A program made the translations under genes and the position numbers. The notes beneath the pieces were generated by a model. That model made no database searches, was not told where the DNA came from, and was given only the letters and a program-made list of their open reading frames with translations. DNA of 41,538 bases, taken from contig DATANR010000242.1 of NCBI GenBank assembly GCA_036266155.1, forward strand, positions 1 to 41,538, in the 5' to 3' direction. Shown piece after piece: positions 1 through 8,389 of the stretch (positions are counted from its first letter, which is position 1; the number at the start of each line of letters is the position of its first letter). This DNA is from SIAJ01 sp036266155. GTDB taxonomy: Bacteria > Planctomycetota > Planctomycetia > Gemmatales > Gemmataceae.

Positions 1-882
1 TGTGACGGCGTCGACCTCACTGCGCTTCGGTCTCCGCGACACCGACACCGCACATCCAGATGCGCCGACGCCACAAGCGCAAACTTAAACCTCGCGCTTC
101 GAGCTTTCTTACTTCTCGCGGTTGTGGCGTCGCCCCGAATCCACGGTCAGCCGAAAGACAAGCCGGCTGAGCCGCCGCCGAAGCCTCTTTACGCCCTGCA
201 ACTCGCGGCCGACGCGGGCAAGACGACCAAGTTGACGCTTCGCGGTCTGCGACTTGACATGGCGACCGCCGTCCAAGTGGGCGATCCCAAATCGACGGCC
301 AAAGTCATTGGGAAGGGACGCAAAACGCCGATCTCGAACCAGATGAACGCCGATCTGGTCGGCGACACGGAAATCGATGTCGAGGTGACGTTGCCAGCCG
401 AGGTGCCCGGCGGCATGGTGCCGTTGACGCTGGTCGGGCCGGGCGGCGAAAGCAAGCCCATCGTGATTCTGGTCAACGACGACACGTCGCGGGTTAAGGA
501 AAAAGAACCGAACGACGGTTTCAAGGAAGCGATGCCGTTGACCGCACCCGTTATCGTCGAAGCATCATTCAAACAGCAGCAGGACGTTGATGTCTACCGC
601 ATCGACGGGAAGGCGGGCGAAAAGTACCGCATCGAGATTCAAGCACGTCGTTGCGGCTCGCCGGCCGATCCGATGCTGTCTCTGTACGATTCCGCAGGTC
701 GACTCGTTGCCGTTGGTGAAGCGACCGGCGAGGGCAAGGACCCTGCCATGGTGGTCACCTTGCCGAAGGATGGGCCGTACTTCGTTTCGGCGCTCGAAGG
801 CTTCGATCAGGGCGGGCCGATGTACGTTTACAGGCTCACCGTGCGGCGCGAAAACTCGTTGCCGCCAAACCGAGCCCGTTGA
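1..882 (+). CDS. Secreted PPC-domain protein, start unresolved
   Basis: The frame is open from the window edge to the TGA at 880-882. The first in-frame start is GTG at 124, giving 252 aa, but it falls just after a hydrophobic run (RAFLLLAVVA) encoded by about 91-126 that looks like the core of a signal peptide. The true start is therefore upstream. An ATG at 60 opens a basic peptide (MRRRHKRKL) in another frame, so a +1 frameshift or a sequencing error near 85-95 would rebuild a normal signal peptide. After a Pro-rich segment comes a beta-rich region, then EKEPNDGF and a domain ending in YRLTV at about residues 130-245 of the GTG frame. This is the pattern of bacterial pre-peptidase C-terminal (PPC) domains, which occur on exported proteins. 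No catalytic domain is visible. Function unknown; export is inferred. Confidence 0.6.
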   Translation, partial: CDGVDLTALRSPRHRHRTSRCADATSANLNLALRAFLLLAVVASPRIHGQPKDKPAEPPPKPLYALQLAADAGKTTKLTLRGLRLDMATAVQVGDPKSTAKVIGKGRKTPISNQMNADLVGDTEIDVEVTLPAEVPGGMVPLTLVGPGGESKPIVILVNDDTSRVKEKEPNDGFKEAMPLTAPVIVEASFKQQQDVDVYRIDGKAGEKYRIEIQARRCGSPADPMLSLYDSAGRLVAVGEATGEGKDPAMVVTLPKDGPYFVSALEGFDQGGPMYVYRLTVRRENSLPPNRAR

Positions 883-908
883 ATGGTTGCGATTTCCGGC
901 AACGAGTT
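853..908 (+). repeat. 12-bp inverted repeat over the stop codon
   Basis: AACTCGTTGCCG (853-864) and its exact reverse complement (897-908) flank the TGA at 880-882, leaving a 32-nt loop. There is no U-tract, so intrinsic termination is uncertain. The 9-bp core recurs at 942-950 and, inverted, at 1050-1058, with a one-mismatch copy at 992-1000. The 276-bp gap to the next gene holds these copies and one good -10 box, and nothing else I can identify. Confidence 0.55.
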
Positions 909-1112
909 CGTCTCACCAGCCAAAAAGGTCTTTCGGTTCGTAACTCGTTGAATATTAGCAACTTGTGCCAACTAGTCTTCTCGTCACGACCAATTCGTTG
1001 CCACGTTGCCGAAGTTGCCCGCGAAGGCTCAACCCCCACCCTAAAGCAGCAACGAGTTATATGTGTCAGGCATGTGTCGTGTGTAAGAGGTGTCTCCGCG
1101 GCGGTGTACCCC

Positions 1113-1118
1113 TATAAT
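1113..1118 (+). promoter_or_regulatory. Candidate -10 box for the dehydrogenase pair
   Basis: A perfect TATAAT lies 40 bp upstream of the aldehyde dehydrogenase ATG. No good -35 hexamer sits 16-18 bp further upstream. The placement is right for a sigma-70-type promoter, but this rests on one hexamer only. Confidence 0.4.
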
Positions 1119-1158
1119 CGTTAAGTCGTTCCATCCTGCCAGGCTTCATTCCGCACTC

Positions 1159-2601
1159 ATGCTCCACATTCCCGCGCTTCGTCTCGGCAAGCCCTACCTC
1201 AGCCTCGAAAAGGCGACCCTCGTCCACCATGCGACGGGTGAGCCGGTTGCCGAGGTCAGCCAGCTTTCAACCGTGGCCATCAGCCGTGACCTCTCGCGGA
1301 TGAAGCAGGCCCGCCAGGAATTGGCGCGCATTCCAGTCCGCGACCTGATCGGCATGTACAAACAGGCCGCGGACATCTTCGCCAAGGGCGCGATCCTGGT
1401 CGGCGATACCGAGCAGTCTTTCGACGACTACATCCGCTGTTTGTCGAGCACGACCGGCTCGCCGATGGTGTTCTGCCGGCGGAACGCGGGGAAGGTCGAG
1501 TACGTTCTGCGCAATGTCGAAGAGGTGCTAGCTGGCCTGACGCGCGGGCTCGATTTGACCGTGCTGGACAAGGGTTTCGGCGTTCAGAATGGCCGGATGC
1601 AGGCGTTTTACCCGGCGACCGATTCATTCGGTGCGATCCTGCCGAGCAACTCACCCGGCGTCCATTCGCTGTGGGTGCCGGCGATCGCACTCAAGACGCC
1701 GCTCGTGTTGAAGCCCGGCCGCGAGGAGCCGTGGACTCCCTACCGAGTCCTCCAGTCATTCCTCAAGGCGGGCATCCCGGCGAGTGCTTTGAACTTCCTG
1801 CCGACCGACCATGGTGGGGCAGGGGACATCCTGAAGTTGTGCGGCCGATCGATGTTGTTCGGCGATGCGCGGACAACCGATTCCTACAAGAATGACCACC
1901 GTGTCGAGCTGCACGGGCCTGGCTGGAGCAAGATCATCGTCGGCGAGGACATGGCCGACCGCTGGGCCGACTATGTGGACGAGATGGTCGAGTGCATCGC
2001 GACCAACGGCGGGCGATCATGCATAAATGTGTCGTCGATCTGGACGCCGAAGAATGGCCGGGCGATCGCCGAGGCAGTGGCCAAGCGGCTTGCACAGGTG
2101 AAGGCCAGGCCGTGGGATGACCCAGCGGCGGAGTTGGCGGCGTTCGCAAACCCAGACGTCGGCGTGGCCCTCGCGAACATGGTGGACGAGGGACTGAAGA
2201 CACCGGGCGCTACCGACTTGACGGAACAGTTCCGTGGTTCGCCGCGGCTCGTCCGCGATGGACGCTGTGCGTGGGTGCTGCCGACGATCATCGATTGCGG
2301 GAAGAACACGGAGCACCCACTGGTGAGCAAAGAACTGCTGTTCCCCTACGCCGCAGCCGTCGAATGCCCGCGGGCGGACGTGCTCAAGAGGATTGGGCCG
2401 ACGCTCGCGGCGATGGTGTTGACTGAAGAGCCCTCCTTCATCCGGGCCGTTCTCGACTGCCCACTTATTGAGCGCCTGAACATCGGCCCGATTCCGACGA
2501 CGCGGCTCACGTGGGACCAACCGCATGAAGGCAACTTGTTCACCCACTTATACCGCCAGCGTGCGTTCCAGCAGGCCCCCAGCCGTGCTTCCAGCGTTTG
2601 A
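1159..2601 (+). CDS. Aldehyde dehydrogenase family protein
   Basis: A 480-aa member of the NAD(P)-dependent aldehyde dehydrogenase superfamily, which oxidises aldehydes or reduces acyl thioesters through a cysteine adduct. The nucleophile region NGGRSCINVS places the catalytic Cys near residue 288, and the upstream general-base region reads VELHGPG with Glu near 250. The nucleotide-binding segment GAILPSNSPG and the Lys in LVLKPGREEP are also typical. I chose ATG 1159 because the frame upstream of it (from 1090) reads as non-coding and the core starts soon after. The gene overlaps a co-directional iron alcohol dehydrogenase, so the pair probably interconverts an acid or acyl group, an aldehyde and an alcohol. 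The substrate cannot be read from sequence. A reductive, acyl-CoA-reductase-like role is as possible as an oxidative one. Confidence 0.8.
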   Translation: MLHIPALRLGKPYLSLEKATLVHHATGEPVAEVSQLSTVAISRDLSRMKQARQELARIPVRDLIGMYKQAADIFAKGAILVGDTEQSFDDYIRCLSSTTGSPMVFCRRNAGKVEYVLRNVEEVLAGLTRGLDLTVLDKGFGVQNGRMQAFYPATDSFGAILPSNSPGVHSLWVPAIALKTPLVLKPGREEPWTPYRVLQSFLKAGIPASALNFLPTDHGGAGDILKLCGRSMLFGDARTTDSYKNDHRVELHGPGWSKIIVGEDMADRWADYVDEMVECIATNGGRSCINVSSIWTPKNGRAIAEAVAKRLAQVKARPWDDPAAELAAFANPDVGVALANMVDEGLKTPGATDLTEQFRGSPRLVRDGRCAWVLPTIIDCGKNTEHPLVSKELLFPYAAAVECPRADVLKRIGPTLAAMVLTEEPSFIRAVLDCPLIERLNIGPIPTTRLTWDQPHEGNLFTHLYRQRAFQQAPSRASSV

Positions 2602-3727
2602 CTTTTCACCGTTGAACCGCGTGGTATTTGGGCCGGGAACACTGGCCCAACTCGGCGACGTTGCGCGCGAACTGGGCGGCAAGCGCGTGCTCATGGTCAC
2701 CGATCCCGGTCTTGAAGAGGCAGGGCATCCACAGCGGGCAGTTCAGTATCTTCAAGACGCCGGCCTCGACGTGTTCGTCTTCGATCAGGTTCTTGAAAAC
2801 CCGACAACCATCCACGTCGAGGCAGGTGCGGAGTTTGCCCGCATACGCAACATCGATCTGATCGTCGCTGTGGGCGGTGGCAGTGCCATGGACTGCGCGA
2901 AAGGGCTTAACTTTCTGCTGACCAACGGCGGGCGGATGGCGGATTACAAGGGCTTTGGCAAAGCGACGCGGCCAATGCTGCCAAGCATTGGTGTCCCCAC
3001 CACGGCAGGCACCGGCAGCGAGGCACAGAGTTATGCCCTGATCACCGACGAGCGAACACATCTGAAGATGGCGTGTGGGGACAAGAAGGCCGCGTTTCGC
3101 GTGGCGATCCTCGATCCGGAGTTGACTCTCTCTCAGCCCCGCAGCGTAACCGCAGCGACAGGCGTCGATGCTTTAGCACACGCGGTTGAGTCGTACGTCT
3201 GCACCAAGCGGAACCCGGTTTCACAAGCGTTTTCATTGGCCGCGTGGAAGCATCTCGAACCGAATTTCGAAACTGTCCTGCACGATCCGACCAATCTTGA
3301 TGCTCGCGCGGGCATGCAAGTCGGCAGCCATCTAGCGGGTTCGGCGATTGAGCACGCCATGCTTGGTATTTGCCATTCGTGCGCCAACCCCTTGAGCGCT
3401 CATTACGGCATGACGCATGGGACCGCGATCGGTGTGCTGCTGCCGCATGTCATTCGCTTCAACGCGCTCGCGGCTGAGCACATGTTCGGAGAACTCGTTT
3501 CCACCACACGTCCACTGAACGGTGCGCCTGCATCGGAGATATTGGCAGATCGGGTAACAGAGCTTGTGGCCGCGGCCGACCAGCCGACGCGCCTGCGCGA
3601 ATGTGGGGTCAGCGAGACGATTCTTCACTTGCTCGCCATTGAGGCCAACGAACAATGGACGGCCCGATTCAACCCGCGGCCAGTGAGCGAGGATGACTTG
3701 CACCAGGTCTATCGGGCGGCTTGGTAA
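2585..3727 (+). CDS. Iron-containing alcohol dehydrogenase
   Basis: A 380-aa group III alcohol dehydrogenase using NAD(P)H and a divalent metal, normally Fe2+. The dinucleotide motif GGGSAMD is at about residues 97-103. The expected metal ligands are Asp194 and His198 (TGVDALAHAVE), His263 (GICHS) and His277 (MTHG), with the spacing of E. coli FucO. The frame extends back to ATG 2525, but GTG 2585 gives the family-typical N-terminus LPAFDFSPLNRVVFGPGTL and leaves only a 17-bp overlap with the aldehyde dehydrogenase, consistent with translational coupling. Its 3' end overlaps the convergent plsY fusion by 19 bp. Substrate unknown; likely partner of the upstream enzyme. Confidence 0.85.
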   Translation: MLPAFDFSPLNRVVFGPGTLAQLGDVARELGGKRVLMVTDPGLEEAGHPQRAVQYLQDAGLDVFVFDQVLENPTTIHVEAGAEFARIRNIDLIVAVGGGSAMDCAKGLNFLLTNGGRMADYKGFGKATRPMLPSIGVPTTAGTGSEAQSYALITDERTHLKMACGDKKAAFRVAILDPELTLSQPRSVTAATGVDALAHAVESYVCTKRNPVSQAFSLAAWKHLEPNFETVLHDPTNLDARAGMQVGSHLAGSAIEHAMLGICHSCANPLSAHYGMTHGTAIGVLLPHVIRFNALAAEHMFGELVSTTRPLNGAPASEILADRVTELVAAADQPTRLRECGVSETILHLLAIEANEQWTARFNPRPVSEDDLHQVYRAAW

Positions 3728-4926
3728 TCGGACGTCCCCGGCTGCTCCGGCATCTTTGCCGCGAGCGTTAATGTCAGGCCAGCCAGAACCAACGTCACGA
3801 AACTGAGCATCAAGCTGGCGAGGTGCCATTCGCTGAACGCGGTGCGTGCGGCCTCCGCGGTCGCCGGATCGACGTCAAAGCGTTCGACGCGCAGTGCCGA
3901 CACTTTGTTGGATAACGGCCATCCGACCGCGATCGTGGTGGCCGCCAACGCCGCCAGGATGACGCGGCAACGGTGAACTCGGCCCCGCCGTTGCCACCAG
4001 GCCAGCGCGGTGACGAGCGCTAGAGCGGCGCACACCGCCTGAAGCTTGAAGAACTTCGGAAACACCGGCCCCACCGCGGATCCGGCGAGTGCGGTGGCGA
4101 GTTGCTTCTTCTGATCCTCTGAAGCGCCGGGGGCCAGTGGCAAATTCGCCGTCCGGTCGCTGGGCGCCGATTCGACGACGGCCGGGAACGCTTCGAAGAA
4201 CTGCGTCGGGGCCACGATCAGGTTGAACATCACGGCGGAACCGAACCAGACGCCCAGGCTGATGACATGAATTGCGCGTGTCAAGGTGTGCAACATGGGT
4301 TTGTCGTCCATTCGATTTTCGGTGCCGACCCACAGGCGATGAATATTGGCGCGGTGTTTCAGAATCATAACCGCCGATCCAATGATGCAGAAGCCGGTCA
4401 CCATGACGTGTTGCCGTCCCAGTGGATCGTCAACCGACAGAAGCCGGCAAGCACAAAGCATGATGGCGGCAGCAATGGAGCCAACCGAGACAACGCGCGA
4501 TGCGCCGAGCATCGCCGCGAAGGTCAGCACCGCGATCGCCGCCGGGCCCGGAACAAGCACGAATACGGTGCCCGCCCCCGTGGCCGCGCCCTTGCCGCCG
4601 CGAAAGCCGAGGTAGACTGGGAACAAGTGCCCGAGGAATGTGCCCAGTGCAACGCCAACCCGAAGGGCATCGGGCAATCCAAGAGCGTTTTGTGTCTCGG
4701 TTGGCAGCGTCGAAACAACCGCGACCGGCATGGCCCCTTTCGCAAAATCGAGAGCAAATACGAGGATGGCGAACTTTTTGCCCAATACACGCCCGACATT
4801 GGTCGCGCCGATGTTGCCGCTGCCGACCGCAAAAATGTTGATGCCGCGCGCACGTGCGATGAGCCAGCCGAATGGGACGGACCCAATCAGATAGGCGGCG
4901 ACCAATGCGCAGGCGGCGATCAACAT
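3709..4926 (-). CDS. plsY: PlsY acyltransferase fused to a DUF4149 membrane domain
   Basis: Residues 1 to about 205 match PlsY, the integral-membrane enzyme that acylates glycerol-3-phosphate from acyl-phosphate in the first step of phospholipid synthesis. All three signature blocks are present: GSGNIGATNVGR, GHLFPVYLGFRGGKGAATG and HRANIHRLWVG. PlsY normally ends here at about 200 aa. This reading frame continues without a stop through MDDKPMLHTLTRAIHV into about 195 more residues with roughly four membrane helices and the pattern of DUF4149/TMEM205-like proteins (HVISLGVWFGSAVMFNLIVAPTQF). It is the last gene of the envelope operon, starting 9 bp after the WaaG-like gene. The fused domain has no assigned function. 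The acyltransferase call is firm, the DUF4149 call moderate. Confidence 0.85.
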   Translation of the reverse strand: MLIAACALVAAYLIGSVPFGWLIARARGINIFAVGSGNIGATNVGRVLGKKFAILVFALDFAKGAMPVAVVSTLPTETQNALGLPDALRVGVALGTFLGHLFPVYLGFRGGKGAATGAGTVFVLVPGPAAIAVLTFAAMLGASRVVSVGSIAAAIMLCACRLLSVDDPLGRQHVMVTGFCIIGSAVMILKHRANIHRLWVGTENRMDDKPMLHTLTRAIHVISLGVWFGSAVMFNLIVAPTQFFEAFPAVVESAPSDRTANLPLAPGASEDQKKQLATALAGSAVGPVFPKFFKLQAVCAALALVTALAWWQRRGRVHRCRVILAALAATTIAVGWPLSNKVSALRVERFDVDPATAEAARTAFSEWHLASLMLSFVTLVLAGLTLTLAAKMPEQPGTSDYQAAR

Positions 4927-4935
4927 GGGGTGGTT

Positions 4936-6120
4936 TTAGGCCGCGTTTGAGGACTTTCGCTTCTGTGCGACCACTTCATGGAACAGCGCTAGGAGTTGGC
5001 GGTAGTGATCGTCAAAGGTCCAGAGTTTACCGGCCGCCGCCGCCGCGATCTTGCGCTCTGGCAGGCGCGGCGGATCGAGCATTTTGTCAATCGCCTGACC
5101 CAGTTCACGCGCGTTGTGCGGGTCGTCAATGATCAACCCATCGTTCGGCGGTGTCAGTTTTGCGCCCGCGCCATTGAAACTTGAAGTCAATACCGGAAGG
5201 CCACAAGCCAATGCCTCTAGGGCAACGAGCGAACAGGGATCATAGAAGGTCGGATGAACCAGGAAGTCGGCCGCGAAATAGGCGTCGCGTGGGTCTGCTC
5301 GAAAGCCCAGGAATTTGACTCGATCGAGTACGCCGAGCCGACGGGCCAATCGCTCATATTTCTGGTATTTGTCGCTGCCAACCACAACGATTCGGTAACG
5401 TCGATCCTTGTTGACATGAACCAAAGCGCGGAGCAACTGCGCCATGCCTTTGAGTCGATAATTCATCGCGACCATGAGCCCCACGGTCTCATCGGGAGCT
5501 ACTCCCCACTCGGCCCGCTCACGATCGCGGCGGGCCGGTCGATCGCTCGCCGCGAATCGGTCCGGGTCAATCGCACAATAGAGAACGCGAACGTCGGACT
5601 CCGCGAGCCCGAGGTAATCGTGGAAATGGCGCCGCGTCATCGCGCTAATCGCGAGAACCAACGGCTTCGGTGCCGTCAGATACTGACGGCGTTCCAATTT
5701 GGAAAACGAAAGGGTCGTTGGATCGAATGCGCGCACGATTCGCGCCACCATTCGCTCAAGGCCGGGTCTGTGTTTCAACAGATTATGATGCCGCGACGCG
5801 CTGTGCACACCGCCCTGCGGATACAGAATGTCCTGGCCCCACGTCTTGTCGAATCCCAAGGACACATCCACAGAATGTTTTTTGAGAGCTTCAAGGCATG
5901 TCCGACCAAATCGCCACGGTCGAAGGAATCGCGGCCCTGTCGGATTCGGCAGCTTGTGATAGATCGTCGAGGCGGGCATCGCGCTGGCGTCCCAACGACA
6001 TGCGAAGAGATGGACGCCGTGCCCGTCGCGTGCGAGCCGTCGGGCCAGATCGCTGATGTAGTGCTCGCAGCCACCCCGAGCCGGCAACACGCTTTCATAG
6101 CACAGACCGACTTCCATCAT
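4936..6120 (-). CDS. WaaG-like GT4 glycosyltransferase
   Basis: A 394-aa GT-B glycosyltransferase of family 4. The N-terminal half begins EVGLCYESVLPARGGCEHY, the acceptor-side glycine-rich loop typical of WaaG/RfaG enzymes. The C-terminal half carries the donor-binding stretch HPTFYDPCSLVALEALACGLPVL, including the E-x7-E-type acidic residues. WaaG adds the first hexose to heptose in the LPS core on the cytoplasmic face, and the neighbours (heptose synthesis, heptosyltransferase, LPS kinases) fit that role. The ATG at 6120 overlaps the upstream TGA as TGATG, indicating coupled translation; a GTG one codon earlier is the alternative. The exact sugar donor is not determinable. Confidence 0.8.
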   Translation of the reverse strand: MMEVGLCYESVLPARGGCEHYISDLARRLARDGHGVHLFACRWDASAMPASTIYHKLPNPTGPRFLRPWRFGRTCLEALKKHSVDVSLGFDKTWGQDILYPQGGVHSASRHHNLLKHRPGLERMVARIVRAFDPTTLSFSKLERRQYLTAPKPLVLAISAMTRRHFHDYLGLAESDVRVLYCAIDPDRFAASDRPARRDRERAEWGVAPDETVGLMVAMNYRLKGMAQLLRALVHVNKDRRYRIVVVGSDKYQKYERLARRLGVLDRVKFLGFRADPRDAYFAADFLVHPTFYDPCSLVALEALACGLPVLTSSFNGAGAKLTPPNDGLIIDDPHNARELGQAIDKMLDPPRLPERKIAAAAAGKLWTFDDHYRQLLALFHEVVAQKRKSSNAA

Positions 6121-6992
6121 CACCCCTTCGGCGCGTTATGCCGACGATAGAGTCGCCATTTCATGCGTGCGAGCAAAGCCACGAGCCAGGGCAGCCGCGT
6201 GTGCCTGCGATATCCGGCCCAAAAGCCTCGACGATCCTCATCGGTGACGCCCGGCACATCGGATGAATAGAGGAGTTGTGCCAGGTCCTTCGCTTTCCGC
6301 CAAAGCCCTGTCAGTCGGTGATGCGCCATTCGGTGCAGATCAATGACTCGCACACGGCCGACCCATTGCGGGGGGACACATCGTGTGTCTGTTTGATCAA
6401 TGTAGAAATGGCAAAAGTACCAGTCCTTGTGAAATGCCCGGCGATCGTGAAAACCGACCGACAAGCGCACTAACTCGTCGGAGAGTGTTTGCTTCCAGCG
6501 TCGAAACGTCTCTCCGTCCAACGACCGCTCCGCGAGCGGCACGGCTTCGTGAAGCGGCAACATGTCCGTCAATTCGGCGATCGCGATGAAGCTCTGCAAT
6601 CGACCGTGAGGCCCGACCAGTTCGCCAGCCGCCAGCGCACGCGGCACTGGCAGGCCGTGTACCTCAGCCCATTTCAAATGTTCCCATTCCTGGAGCCCGG
6701 GTGACCGAGCTTTTCCGGGAAAGAGGACCGCCATTAGGCCGTGTTTGCGCGGCAATTCGAAATGGCGCTTCAGGTAAACGACAAGCTGGCGACCATCCGC
6801 AGCGGTCAATGTCCAGCGTGCGATCGAGCGTCCCTGCTTGCGGAATAAACGGTCGGTGACTTCAACGGTCATGATGCGATCGAGCCAGTCGGGGCCGGCA
6901 AACTCAGCCCAATCGTCGGTTTGCCGAATACGCTGGAACCCTTGCGTCCAGCGATGAGCAAGCGAACCAGTACGGTCCGCCGACGCACTCAT
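6120..6992 (-). CDS. LPS core kinase (Kdo/WaaP-like), single domain
   Basis: A 290-aa protein of the lipopolysaccharide kinase family (WaaP/KdkA/InaA type), which phosphorylates inner-core sugars. Visible parts are a candidate ATP-binding Lys in YLKRHFE, a catalytic loop AFHKDWYFCHFY (the H-x-D-x4-H form seen in WaaP) and a metal-binding segment VRVIDLHRMA replacing DFG. The frame is open to 7070, but ATG 6992 overlaps the upstream TGA as ATGA and starts MSASADRTG, so it is preferred. It lies between a double-kinase gene and the WaaG-like gene. Heptose is the likely acceptor by analogy with WaaP; Kdo is the alternative. Confidence 0.8.
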   Translation of the reverse strand: MSASADRTGSLAHRWTQGFQRIRQTDDWAEFAGPDWLDRIMTVEVTDRLFRKQGRSIARWTLTAADGRQLVVYLKRHFELPRKHGLMAVLFPGKARSPGLQEWEHLKWAEVHGLPVPRALAAGELVGPHGRLQSFIAIAELTDMLPLHEAVPLAERSLDGETFRRWKQTLSDELVRLSVGFHDRRAFHKDWYFCHFYIDQTDTRCVPPQWVGRVRVIDLHRMAHHRLTGLWRKAKDLAQLLYSSDVPGVTDEDRRGFWAGYRRHTRLPWLVALLARMKWRLYRRHNAPKG

Positions 6993-8389
6993 CGGGCACC
7001 TGCGCAATAAGTGTCGAGGCGAGCAAGGTCCCGGCGAACTTGGTCGCCCGTGACGCAGCGAGTCAAACACAGCCCCGAGAAATCACTGACGACCACTTCA
7101 TTTCCAGAGATGCCGAGTGGCCCGTCGGCCGTCATTGGTCCGGCAAGGTGGCAACCAACTTCGTGCAGCCGACCGAGGAATAGCCGTGCGGCCTCGCGAT
7201 CGACCTGGGCGAGCGGCCGCGTCGTTGACGTCGTTTCAAAAAGGACAAATGAGCGGGCCCGTTTGAGTGTCCGGACGATCTGCCCGTACGCCAGGAGTCG
7301 TGGAGCAGGTATGCCAAAGCGCTCGAGATGGAACAATAGGCGGGCCGCCTTAACCTCCGGCGCCCGCCAATTCTTGCCGCGAATGGCCGCCCAAGTCCGG
7401 CCCAAGAGTCGGCGATGTTCGCCGATGCGGATCATGCCAATGCGGCCGCCGGACAAGGGAATTGGAAGACCTTGGTTTCGCGGATCATAGAGCCACTTGA
7501 TCGTGGCTGGAGCCGACAGATTATCGGCCACGGAGCGGATCGCACAGACCGTTTCGCCTTCGATCCGGATCAGTTCTTGGGCGACGGACCGGATCCGCTG
7601 TGACTTCATGCCGGGGCGGTTGGCCAGCGCTTCGCCGCGTGACGAAACCTGCCGCGCAAATAGGTCCAAGGGCGGCATTGAACCGTCATCGATTTTGGCG
7701 GCGGCAAGGTACGCACCCAAAAGGTGAAACCATGCGGTATCGTCAAGAACCCCTTTTTCGATCGACGCCCGCAACGAGGCAAGTGACCGAATGCGATCTT
7801 GAAGGCGAATCCGCGTCCGATGACGAGCGCGTTGCCAATCGAGAATGGTGAGCTGGCCGCTATCCACATTGACCAGGATGTGCTTGGCAAACAAATCCGG
7901 TTGGTGGACTCCCGCCGCATGTATCCGCGCAGCCACGTTGCCAATTCGCTCGGCAAGCGTCGTGCTCATCTCCGGCAGCGAGCGCAGTTCGACGGCGTTC
8001 TCGGCCGCCTCGACGAGCAAGAACCCCTGCCCATGGCTTTCGCCGAATGCTAACCACCTTGGTCCAGGCAGATCGAATTTATCGAGTCGACGCAGCACAG
8101 CGCCTTCGCGGGCAGACATGGACGACCAGCCAAAACCCATGAGCCAGGATCGGTAGCGGTCACGCCAGCGAATGCGATGTTCCCGCTTCACGTAAGCGGT
8201 CCGTCCGCCAATTGCGATGCGTGAGACGTTGCGTCCGACGTGGCCGCTGACGACGACGCCGGGCATTTGCAGAAAATCATCGGCACGCTCGAGGCCGTGC
8301 GTCGCCAACCATTCGCGCGCATCGGGCCGGAGCACCACATTGCCGGTGCGTTTTGCCCCACGACCCAGACGCAGGGCTTCAACCGGCAT
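6989..8389 (-). CDS. Tandem LPS kinase: one active-looking and one degenerate domain
   Basis: A 466-aa protein with two LPS-kinase-like halves. The first (about residues 40-270) keeps a Lys in AYVKREHRI, a catalytic-loop segment VHQPDLFAKHILV and a metal-site-like ILDWQRAR, so it could be active. The second (about 290-460) has the same overall plan (MIRIGEHRRLL, then GIPAPRLLAYG), but its loop reads LHEVGCHLAG with no catalytic Asp. It keeps only a DFS-like segment (VVVSDFSGL), so it looks like a pseudokinase. The gene overlaps waaF by 11 bp and the next kinase by 4 bp. Together with that kinase the operon encodes three kinase folds. Which sugars are phosphorylated cannot be read here. Confidence 0.7.
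   Translation of the reverse strand: MPVEALRLGRGAKRTGNVVLRPDAREWLATHGLERADDFLQMPGVVVSGHVGRNVSRIAIGGRTAYVKREHRIRWRDRYRSWLMGFGWSSMSAREGAVLRRLDKFDLPGPRWLAFGESHGQGFLLVEAAENAVELRSLPEMSTTLAERIGNVAARIHAAGVHQPDLFAKHILVNVDSGQLTILDWQRARHRTRIRLQDRIRSLASLRASIEKGVLDDTAWFHLLGAYLAAAKIDDGSMPPLDLFARQVSSRGEALANRPGMKSQRIRSVAQELIRIEGETVCAIRSVADNLSAPATIKWLYDPRNQGLPIPLSGGRIGMIRIGEHRRLLGRTWAAIRGKNWRAPEVKAARLLFHLERFGIPAPRLLAYGQIVRTLKRARSFVLFETTSTTRPLAQVDREAARLFLGRLHEVGCHLAGPMTADGPLGISGNEVVVSDFSGLCLTRCVTGDQVRRDLARLDTYCAGAR

Noticed and set aside
4280..4320. Two separate genes, plsY and a DUF4149 gene, with an internal start at the Met of MDDKPML
   Set aside because: The frame is continuous with no stop between the parts and no ribosome site is evident, so a fusion is the simpler reading. 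An internal start cannot be excluded.
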